64,000 nt of DNA. Origin: Streptomyces sp. SAT1. GTDB taxonomy: Bacteria > Actinomycetota > Actinomycetes > Streptomycetales > Streptomycetaceae. Shown here in pieces: positions 57,456 through 64,000 of the stretch (its first letter is position 1; each line of letters opens with the position of its first letter). The notes below the pieces were generated by a model. It saw nothing but the letters and a program-made list of their open reading frames with translations, searched no databases and had not been told where the DNA came from. A program made the translations under genes and the position numbers. Where the stretch lies: positions 6,365,001 to 6,429,000 of the forward strand of contig NZ_CP015849.1 in the NCBI RefSeq assembly GCF_001654495.1, read 5' to 3'.

Positions 57456-57500
57456 CCTGCGGGGACACACCCGTCCCGCACTCCTGAGATAATCGGTTCC

Positions 57501-58403
57501 ATGATCGAAGCGCGGCGGCTGCACATCCTCCGGGCAGTGGCCGACCACCGTACGGTGACGGCCGCGGCCGCCGCGCTCTACCTCACCCCCTCGGCGGTCT
57601 CCCAGCAGCTCACCGCGCTGGAGCAGGAGACGGGCCACCGGCTCGTGGAACGCGGCGCCAAGGGCGTACGGCTGACCCCGGCCGGTGAGATCCTGCTCAG
57701 CCACACCAACGCGGTCCTCGCCCAGCTGGAGCGCGCGGAGGCGGAGCTGGCGGCCTACGGTTCGGGGGAGGCCGGCACGGTCACCGTGGCCGCCTTCGCC
57801 ACCGGCATCGCCGAGGTGGTCGCCCCGGCACTCGTCCGGCTGGCCGCGTCGGCGCCCGGCATCCGCATCCGCGTCCACGACGCCGAGGGCGACGCCAGCC
57901 TGCCGATGGTGCTGGACCGGCAGGTGGACGTCGCCGTCGCCGTCGAGTACCGGGGCGCGCCGTCCGCCGACGATCCGCGCCTGACCCACGTCCCGCTCTA
58001 CGCCGAGCCCTTCGACGTGGTGGTCCCGGTCGCCCACCGGGTGGCGGACGCCTCCGAGGTCCCGCTCGCCGAGCTGGCCAAGGACGCGTGGATCAGCCCG
58101 TACCCGGGCAACCCCTGCCATGACGTGTCCGTGCTGGCCTGCGAGAACGCCGGGTTCGCGCCGCGTATCGAACACTCGTCCGATGACTTCCGCGCGGTCG
58201 TGGCCCTCGCCGCCGCCGACGCGGGCGTGGCCCTCGTCCCGCGCTCCGCGCTGCGCGGCATGGACCTCACGGGCGTGGTCGTGCGCCCGGTCGACGGGGT
58301 CGCGCCCACCCGGCGCGTCTTCGCCGCGGTACGCCGTGGGGCGGAGGAACACCCGCTGATCCGGCCGGTGCTGGACGCGCTGGACGCGGCGGCGCGCTCC
58401 TGA
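57501..58403 (+). CDS. LysR-family transcriptional regulator
   Basis: A 300-residue LysR regulator: N-terminal winged helix (ILRAVADHRTVTAAAAALYL and SAVSQQLTALEQETG, residues about 8-42) and a two-lobed effector domain. It lies 45 bases after kbl in the same direction. A GATAAT-like box ends about eight bases before the ATG, so it may also have its own promoter. The target is not shown by the sequence; the tdh-kbl pair is the nearest guess. Confidence 0.92.
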   Translation: MIEARRLHILRAVADHRTVTAAAAALYLTPSAVSQQLTALEQETGHRLVERGAKGVRLTPAGEILLSHTNAVLAQLERAEAELAAYGSGEAGTVTVAAFATGIAEVVAPALVRLAASAPGIRIRVHDAEGDASLPMVLDRQVDVAVAVEYRGAPSADDPRLTHVPLYAEPFDVVVPVAHRVADASEVPLAELAKDAWISPYPGNPCHDVSVLACENAGFAPRIEHSSDDFRAVVALAAADAGVALVPRSALRGMDLTGVVVRPVDGVAPTRRVFAAVRRGAEEHPLIRPVLDALDAAARS

Positions 58404-58404
58404 G

Positions 58405-58441
58405 GGCGGGACCGGGCGGAACCGGGCGGGACCGGGCGGGG
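58405..58441. repeat. 10-bp tandem repeat after the LysR gene
   Basis: Roughly three and a half copies of ACCGGGCGGG (one with a final A) follow directly after the LysR stop. Probably a slippage product; the surrounding 200 bases hold no gene. Confidence 0.7.
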
Positions 58442-58604
58442 CGAGGGCTGAGCGGGCCGACCGCGCCCGGGGGCGGGGGGCAATGTGGAGAGGCGTGGGT
58501 CGTGCGGTGCGGGGCCGTGCGGGATGAGTGCGGTGCCGGGCCGTGCGGGGTGACGCGCCGGGGGCGGCGGGCGGCTGTCAGTGGGTGCGGCTAGCGTGCG
58601 GGAC

Positions 58605-58964
58605 ATGCCGGATGCAGAAGACGTACGCCGTATCGCCCTGTCCCTGCCGGACACGACGGAGAAGACGGCCTGGAGCATGCCCACGTTCCGGGTCGCGGGC
58701 AAGATGTTCGCCACGCTGCCGGAGGAGGAGACCTCCGTCGCCGTGCGCTGTCCCAAGGAGGAGCGCGCCGAACTGGTCCTGGCCGAACCGGGGAAGTTCT
58801 GGATCGCCGGTCACGAGGCGCAGTTCGCCTGGGTGAGGGTGCGGCTGGCAGCGCTGGAGGACGAGGCCGAGCTGCGCGACATCCTCGCCGACTCCTGGCG
58901 CCAGGCCGCCCCGGGCCGCCTGCTGGAGGCCCACCCGGAGCTGGGCCTGCCCGCTGCTCCCTGA
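58605..58964 (+). CDS. MmcQ/YjbR family protein
   Basis: A 119-residue protein of the MmcQ/YjbR (CyaY-like fold) family: ALSLPDTTEKTAWSMPTFRVAGKMF (partly: LPDTTEKTAW near residue 15, FRVAGKMFA near 28) and a C-terminal LLEAHPELG. Members are small cytosolic proteins with a double-wing DNA-binding-like fold and no settled function. ATG at 58605 (MPDAEDV) fits the family start. Confidence 0.88.
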   Translation: MPDAEDVRRIALSLPDTTEKTAWSMPTFRVAGKMFATLPEEETSVAVRCPKEERAELVLAEPGKFWIAGHEAQFAWVRVRLAALEDEAELRDILADSWRQAAPGRLLEAHPELGLPAAP

Positions 58965-58983
58965 AGTTGCCTTTCCCGAAGGC

Positions 58984-59027
58984 CCAGTTCCCGAGGGTCC
59001 AGTTCTTGAGGGTCCAGTTCTTGTGGA
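58984..59027. repeat. 15-bp tandem repeat upstream of the MFS gene
   Basis: CCAGTTC recurs at 58984, 58999 and 59014 within a 15-bp unit (CCAGTTCTTGAGGGT-like). It lies in the 266-base gap 58965-59230. If translated from an upstream start it would give a VQFLR-type repeat, but there is no other sign of coding. Confidence 0.75.
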
Positions 59028-59230
59028 TCGCCTCCCGGAAAATCCCGAGGGCGTTGTCGGTGGGCCATGGCATGATCCGGAGGTGCGGGGCGCAAGCGGG
59101 TTTTCGGCCGGGGCGAGGGCGGAGGACCGGACCGGCGGGCGGACCGTACGGGCCTGAGGGCCCGGGGGCCGGGGGATCGGGGCACGGGGGCACGGGGACG
59201 GGACATGCCAGGGAGGGGAGCGTCGAACGG

Positions 59231-60700
59231 ATGACCGGGACGTCATCACAGCCGTCACCGCAGGACAGCGTCGCGGGTGCCGGGAGCGAGGCCGGAGCCG
59301 GACCTGGGGCCGGACCCGGACCCGGCCCCGGGGCCGTGGCCGGGGGTGTCGGTGCGGCCGGTGTGCCGGCCGGTGCCGTGCCGGCCGGTGCCGTGCCGGC
59401 CGGCGGCGCGCTGAACGCCGCCGCGTCGGACGGGCGCGGGGCGCGGCCGGTCTGGTCACGGGACTTCGCGCTGTTCTTCGTCGCGCGGGCCGTCGCCCGG
59501 CTGGGCGACACCATGCTGCCCGTGGCGCTCGCCGCCGGACTGCTGCAACACGGCTACGGCGCGGGCGCGGTGGGTCTCGCCATGGCCTCGACGGCCGCCG
59601 CCTTCGCCGGACTCGTGGTCTTCGGCGGCGTCATCGCCGACCGCTTCAGCACCCGCAAGCTGATGATCGGCGCGGATCTGGTGCGGCTCGGCACCCAGTC
59701 CCTCGCCGCGGTCCTCTTCTACTCGGGGCACGTGGTGCTCTGGGAGATCTGTGTCATCGGGCTCGCCAACGGCGTGGCGGGAGCCGTCTTCCAGCCGGGC
59801 GTCGCCAGTACGGTGCCCCGGCTCGCCGCCGACATCCAGGGCGCCAACGGCGCGATACGGATCGCCGAGTCCGCCGCCCAGCTCGCGGGCCCGGCCGTCG
59901 CCGGTGTCCTCGTGGGCTTCGCCTCGCCCGGCGGGGTCTTCGCCGCCCACGCCGCCACCTACGCGGTCAGCGCGCTGTGTCTGCTCCTGCTCAGGCTGCC
60001 TCCGCTCCCGCCCGGCAGCCGCCCGGCGGCGGCCGCACAGGGATCCGGCTGGGGCACCTTCCGGGCCGACCTGGTCGAGGGCTGGCGGGAGTTCCGCTCG
60101 CGCGCCTGGCTGTGGGGAGTCATCGCGGTCTGGTGTCTCTACATGATCGCCGTGTGGGGTCCGACCGTGCCGCTGGTGGCCACCGAGGTGGTCCAGCAGC
60201 ACGGCCCGCGCGCCTACGGTCTGATCAACTCCGCCTTGGGCGCGGGCACCGTCGTCGGCGGCTTCCTCGCGCTGCGACTGCGCCCGCGCCGGATGCTGCG
60301 CGCCGGGGCGGTGGCCCTCTTCGCCTTCTGCTGCTTCCCGGCGGCGGTCGGCGCGGGCCTCGGCGTGGAAGCCATGGCCGCGGGGGCCGCGGTCGCCGGT
60401 GCGGGACAGGCGTTCTGGGGCGTGATGTGGGCGACCAGCGTCCAGACCCAGGTCCCCTCGGAGGTCCTCAACCGCATCCACGCCTACGACGTGGCGGGCT
60501 CCCTCGCCATGATGCCCGTGGGCCAGGCCCTCGCCGGACCCGCCGCCTCCGCCCTCGGCGCGGGCCATGTGCTGCTGGTGTCCGCGGCGACGAGCGTCGT
60601 CGTACCGGTCGTGCTGCTCGCCGTCCCCGCGATCAGCGGCCTCGTACGCGCCGACCCGCCCGGCCCCCACATACGCCGGGCGCGACCGGCGAAGCACTGA
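59231..60700 (+). CDS. MFS transporter (MFS_3/EntS-like exporter)
   Basis: A 489-residue major facilitator. An Ala/Gly/Pro-rich N-terminal tail of about 60 residues with repeated VPAGA units is followed by 12 helices starting at FALFFVARAVARLGDTMLP. VIADRFSTRKLMIGAD is the conserved cytosolic loop between helices 2 and 3. It resembles siderophore or drug exporters. ATG 59231 is chosen; an in-frame start at 58967 would translate repeats and low-complexity sequence. The stop is 13 bases from the convergent transketolase subunit. Confidence 0.88.
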   Translation: MTGTSSQPSPQDSVAGAGSEAGAGPGAGPGPGPGAVAGGVGAAGVPAGAVPAGAVPAGGALNAAASDGRGARPVWSRDFALFFVARAVARLGDTMLPVALAAGLLQHGYGAGAVGLAMASTAAAFAGLVVFGGVIADRFSTRKLMIGADLVRLGTQSLAAVLFYSGHVVLWEICVIGLANGVAGAVFQPGVASTVPRLAADIQGANGAIRIAESAAQLAGPAVAGVLVGFASPGGVFAAHAATYAVSALCLLLLRLPPLPPGSRPAAAAQGSGWGTFRADLVEGWREFRSRAWLWGVIAVWCLYMIAVWGPTVPLVATEVVQQHGPRAYGLINSALGAGTVVGGFLALRLRPRRMLRAGAVALFAFCCFPAAVGAGLGVEAMAAGAAVAGAGQAFWGVMWATSVQTQVPSEVLNRIHAYDVAGSLAMMPVGQALAGPAASALGAGHVLLVSAATSVVVPVVLLAVPAISGLVRADPPGPHIRRARPAKH

Positions 60701-60713
60701 CCGCCGCCCCCGC

Positions 60714-61628
60714 TCACCCGCTCGGTGTGCCCGCCCCGAGGAACGCGGAGATCCGCGCCCGCAGGGACGGCGCGTCGAGGCCGTGCGCGGCGGTGTGCTC
60801 CTCCAGAGTGCCGTAACGCCGCAGCTCGGCCCGGCCCACCCCGAGGCCCAGGATCCGGTGGGGGACGGCGGAGAGCGCGTCGTTCGCCGCCGCTGTCGAC
60901 GTGTCCGCGAGATACGGCTCGACGAGCACCACGTCCGGCCCGGCGCCCCGGACGGCACGGCGCAGGGCGTCCGCGTCGAACGGCCGTACGGTCGTCGCGT
61001 ACAGCACGGTGACGTCCAGGCCCTCCGTCGCGTCGAGCACCGCGTCCAGCAGCGGCCCGACCGCGACCACGACGCCGCGGCGGCCCTCGCGCACCGTCAG
61101 GAAGTGCTCGCCGTCGACCGCCCGACCGCGGGCGTTCGACTGCACGGACAGCCGCACGTAGACCTTGTCGTCCCCGGCGGCGACCGCGTGCCGCAGCAGC
61201 GTCTCGGCCTCGTCCGGATGGCCGGGCACCTGGACGGTCCAGCCGTCGAGGGTGTCGAGCAGGGCGACATCACCGGGCGCCATATGGGTGAACCCGCCGG
61301 CCGGCCAGTCGAACGAGGCCGCGGCGCTCACCAGCACCGCGCCCACACCTTGGTGGCCCAGATCCAGTTTCACCTGTTCGAAGGGCCGCTCCACGAGAAA
61401 GCTGGCGAAGGTGTGCACCACCGGCCGCATACCGGTCAGCGCGAGGCCGGCACCGGCGCCGACGAGCAACTGCTCGCGGATGCCCACGTTGATCACCCGG
61501 TCGGGATGCCGCCGCAGCGCCTCGGTGAAGCCGTCCTTGCCGATCTCGGCGAGGACGACCGCCACCCGCGGGTCCTCGTCGAGGAGGCGTGTGACGACGG
61601 GAGCGAAACGGTCACGCATGGTGTCCAT
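60714..61628 (-). CDS. Transketolase-like subunit, C-terminal (pyrimidine-binding) half
   Basis: A 304-residue protein matching the pyrimidine-binding and C-terminal domains of transketolase/DXS-type enzymes: INVGIREQLLVGAGAGLALTG (partly: GIREQLLVGAG with the catalytic Glu) and VVHTFASFL. It pairs with the upstream gene (61749-62456) that carries the PP-binding half, like split transketolases of archaea and some biosynthetic loci. The two chains should form an alpha2beta2-type enzyme transferring two-carbon units. Physiological substrate unknown. Confidence 0.9.
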   Translation of the reverse strand: MDTMRDRFAPVVTRLLDEDPRVAVVLAEIGKDGFTEALRRHPDRVINVGIREQLLVGAGAGLALTGMRPVVHTFASFLVERPFEQVKLDLGHQGVGAVLVSAAASFDWPAGGFTHMAPGDVALLDTLDGWTVQVPGHPDEAETLLRHAVAAGDDKVYVRLSVQSNARGRAVDGEHFLTVREGRRGVVVAVGPLLDAVLDATEGLDVTVLYATTVRPFDADALRRAVRGAGPDVVLVEPYLADTSTAAANDALSAVPHRILGLGVGRAELRRYGTLEEHTAAHGLDAPSLRARISAFLGAGTPSG

Positions 61629-61748
61629 GGAGGTCGAGCCCTTCTGCGTACGGGACGTTCGGGATGTTCAGGGTCGGTCGGCGGTGGTGATGGTGATGGC
61701 GGGCCGGTGGACGGGCTGAGGAGGCGGCCCCGGGCACCGGCCGCCCCC

Positions 61749-62456
61749 TCAGGAGTCCTTCGGCTCCACCCGCGCCACCACCACGTGCGGGCGGCCCGGG
61801 TGCGGCGCGGTGAACGCGTCGTACAGCGCCTCGTGGTCGCGGCCGTCGACGGTCGCCGCAGACCAGCCGGCCGCCTCGAAGCGGGCCGCGATCCCGCCGG
61901 GACGGGCATGGCTGGCGGAGGAGTTGTCGACGACGACGGTGTGCAGCCGGTCCAGCCCCGCGGGACCGGCGAAGGCGATCGCCTCGTGGTTGCTCCCCTC
62001 GTCCAGTTCGGCGTCCCCGATCAGCACCCACACCCGGGGTTCGCGCAGCCCCTGGGCGCGCAGCCCGAGCGCCGTGCCGACCGCGAGGGGCAGCCCGTGC
62101 CCCAGCGACCCGCTGCCGATCTCCACGCCCGGCACCAGCGTGCGGTCCGGATGGTGCCCGAGCGGGGAGTCGTAGGCGCCGAAGCCCGGCAGCCAGTCCA
62201 CGGGCAGGAAGCCCTTGGCGGCGAGGACGGCGTAGTACGCCATCGGCCCGTGCCCCTTGGAGAGCAGGAACCGGTCGCGCTCCGGGGCGTCCCGCCGCTC
62301 CGGTCCCACCCGCAGGACCCGGTCGTACAGGACCCACAGCACATCGAGCGTCGACGTGGCCGCCGGCCCGTGCTTCTCGTCGCCCGTCATGAGCCCCATC
62401 AGCCGGGGCAGGTCGGCGTACCCGTGGGTGCGCCCGAGTTCGTCGGTGGTCGTCAT
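61749..62456 (-). CDS. Transketolase-like subunit, N-terminal (thiamine diphosphate PP-binding) half
   Basis: A 235-residue protein with the transketolase N-terminal domain: LLSKGHGPMAYYAVLA near residue 68, GSLGHGLPLAVG, and the thiamine diphosphate motif IGDAELDEGSNHEAIAFA ending in Asn in place of the usual NN. ATG at 62456 (MTTTDELGRTHGYADLP) starts the homology. A 120-base gap separates it from the C-terminal-half gene, so the two halves are separate cistrons, not a frameshift. Confidence 0.9.
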   Translation of the reverse strand: MTTTDELGRTHGYADLPRLMGLMTGDEKHGPAATSTLDVLWVLYDRVLRVGPERRDAPERDRFLLSKGHGPMAYYAVLAAKGFLPVDWLPGFGAYDSPLGHHPDRTLVPGVEIGSGSLGHGLPLAVGTALGLRAQGLREPRVWVLIGDAELDEGSNHEAIAFAGPAGLDRLHTVVVDNSSASHARPGGIAARFEAAGWSAATVDGRDHEALYDAFTAPHPGRPHVVVARVEPKDS

Positions 62457-62608
62457 GCCGACGATCGTGCAACCTCGACCAAACTTGAGGTCAAGCACCG
62501 CATCCGGCCACTCGCCCGCCCCGGCAAAGGTGTGCGCGACCACCGACCCGAGTGCGGTATGGTTTTCCTGCACGTCACGCCAGGGGAAACCCCAGGTCAG
62601 ACGGGCAT

Positions 62609-62682
<74 letters not shown>

Positions 62683-62701
62683 CTGGAGACAGTCGCAGGT
62701 C

Positions 62702-62735
62702 AGGGCCGGTTTCGGAGGCATCCGAAACCGGCCCT
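62702..62735 (+). terminator. Terminator after tRNA-Pro
   Basis: Perfect 15-bp arms AGGGCCGGTTTCGGA (62702-62716) and TCCGAAACCGGCCCT (62721-62735) with a GGCA loop lie 19 bases after the tRNA. Confidence 0.9.
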
Positions 62736-62940
62736 CGGTCATGCTCCGGGGCAGGCGGGGATGAGCGTTACCGGGCCCAGGCCAGCGGGTGAGGAGGATC
62801 CCGCCGGGAGGGGAACGTGGGCCTGCAGCAGGCTGAGGTGTGCGGGGAACCTGGCACCAGCGGCCGGAAACTTGTGGGTCTTCGGGCGTAGCCGACACTG
62901 ACCTTGTCATTTAACGACCGGGGGCGAACGCGGCTCGAAC

Positions 62941-63987
62941 TTGATCAGCGTTTTCGCAGTTCGGCGGACGTTTGGGCGGCCTTCGTCTGATCCTGTGCTC
63001 CGTCGCGGGCACGGGGCTCTGTATGGCGGACTCAACCGGGGCCGGATCGACGTCGCCCGGCCGCGTCGTGCCCTGGCCGGGGCGCCGTCGCCGAGGGCGG
63101 CGGACGATCGGCTCGCGCTGGCCGTGGATGTCTCGCCGTGGCTGCGGCCGGGCGCCAACACATGTGCCGGCCGAGCCTTTTGCCACGCGTTCGGCCGGGG
63201 CGAGGGCAAGCACCAGATGGTGCCTGGCTGGCCGTACTCGGTGGTGGCCGCGCTGGAGATCGGCCGCACTTCGTGGGGCACCGAGCAGGCCGTGACGGTC
63301 ACGGACACCCGGCTCTATGGGAAGGCGAGCGCGCAGGCGTGGGACCGGCTGCACCCGCGGCTGACCCGCCGGGCCGCGCGGCTCGACCACGACGGGCCGC
63401 TGCACGTCATCGAGGGCACCGCCATCCGCCTGGTCGTGGAGAAGCTGCCCAGCGGCGGGGTCAACAAGCCGGTGTGGCTGTGGTGGTCGCGCATCGGCGC
63501 CACCGAAGCGGACGTCGACCGCTGCTGGCAGTCCTTCTTCCGCCGCTTCGACATCGAGCACACATTCCGCCTGTTCAAGCAGACTCTCGGCTGGACTAAG
63601 CCCCGGCTCCGAAGCTCGGAAGCGGCTGACCGGTGGGCCTGGCTGGTGATCGCGGCCTATGCCCAGTTCCGCCTCGCCCGACCGCTGGCCACCGACCTCC
63701 GTCGGCCCTGGGAGAAGCCGACGGAGCCGAACAGGCTGACACCGGCCCGCGTCCGCAGAGGGCTCAGGAACCTGCAGGCGAGGACCGGGTCTCCGGCCGG
63801 TGCACCGAAACCTTCCCGGCCGGGGCCTGGCAGGCCGCAGGGACCGAAGAAGCGCCGCCCGGCCGCCCGACATGACGTGGGCAAAGTCCGCGCCACCGGC
63901 GAGGCGTTCAGTCGTCCCGCTCACCACAAGCAAGGCGCCAAACCCCGTCGCTGGAGCGGTACTGACACCATCGGCAGAGCCCAGTAA
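62941..63987 (+). pseudogene. Decayed DDE-type transposase
   Basis: A 348-codon open frame resembling a large transposase family common in streptomycetes (remembered as the NF041680 type). Recognisable blocks are GALYGGLNRGRIDVARPRRAL (partly: GALYGGLNRGRI), LAVDVSPWLRP with the first catalytic Asp, PGWPYSVVAALEIGRTSW, then directly TVTDTRLYGKA, DIEHTFRLFKQTLGW and the basic C-terminus. Between GRTSW and TVTDT roughly 100 residues, including the second catalytic Asp segment, appear to be missing, and the N-terminus is short. It is therefore probably inactive. No terminal inverted repeats were found in the remaining sequence. It sits about 260 bases from tRNA-Pro. Confidence 0.75.
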
Positions 63988-64000
63988 TCTGCCCTGACGC

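Noticed and set aside
58967..59230. Longer N-terminus of the MFS exporter
   Set aside because: It would translate tandem repeats and Arg/Gly-rich sequence before the first recognisable helix; the ATG at 59231 has a ribosome site.
60714..62456. A transketolase gene broken by mutation
   Set aside because: Each half has its own start, stop and complete domain, with a 120-base gap, as in natural split transketolases.
62700..64000. A complete insertion sequence
   Set aside because: No matching terminal inverted repeats or target duplication could be found by eye, and the transposase lacks core segments.

Overview
The window is very GC-rich, has tightly packed genes with many 4-bp ATGA/GTGA overlaps, and carries families typical of Streptomyces: a conservon, a hopanoid cluster, a DasR-like chitinase promoter, and DUF5941, DUF6126 and DUF2180 proteins. 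It is best read as a Streptomyces chromosome segment. No replicon or phage backbone was seen. Function calls rest on reading motifs and family resemblance; no database search was run.

Layout. 0.2-5.3 kb: a GlxA-type regulator with a DJ-1 protein, a crotonase, an anti-sigma-like ATPase, isopentenyl-diphosphate isomerase (idi) and a cation diffusion facilitator. 5.8-12.1 kb: a co-transcribed surface-polymer or lipid set, comprising two CDP-alcohol phosphotransferases, a nucleotidyltransferase, a glycerol-1-phosphate dehydrogenase-like enzyme, a GT2 glycosyltransferase and an ABC-2 permease whose ATPase gene survives only as a 24-codon stub. 12.4-25.5 kb: the hopanoid operon hpnC-hpnD-small ORF-hpnE-polyprenyl synthase-shc-hpnG-hpnH-ispG-dxs-hpnO. 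It supplies isoprenoid precursor, builds squalene, cyclises it and makes the aminobacteriohopanetriol side chain. The ispG copy has a one-base deletion near its 5' end and a strikingly different codon bias. 25.6-32.8 kb: regulators and hydrolases, namely XRE-cupin with a DUF6126 micro-protein, a tyrosine phosphatase, a GDSL esterase, TetR, a metallo-beta-lactamase-fold hydrolase, an erythromycin-esterase-like protein with a divergent MerR, and DUF2180.

33.1-40.3 kb is the most interesting part. Three sequences match the fluoride riboswitch (crcB motif). Two form an almost identical divergent pair and the third is 3.7 kb downstream. They head (i) a pyrophosphatase-like protein that has lost its catalytic residues, (ii) an EttA-like ABC-F ATPase with a protein of unknown function and an MFS transporter, and (iii) pyrophosphatase, phosphoglycerate mutase and enolase. 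Pyrophosphatase and enolase are the classical enzyme targets of fluoride. I infer a fluoride-response island that supplies spare copies of poisoned enzymes and adds a translation throttle, a putative exporter and a pseudo-pyrophosphatase.

40.4-50.3 kb: a secreted adenosine deaminase, a TRM11-like methyltransferase, a lipoprotein, a GH18 chitinase, and an amide-type group (acetamidase/formamidase, APC permease, AmiC-like binding protein, MarR). 50.6-54.9 kb: a conservon (cvnA-D plus a GAF protein). 55.1-58.4 kb: threonine degradation (tdh-kbl) and LysR. 58.6-62.5 kb: an MmcQ/YjbR protein, an MFS exporter and a split transketolase. 62.6-64.0 kb: tRNA-Pro(GGG) and a decayed transposase.
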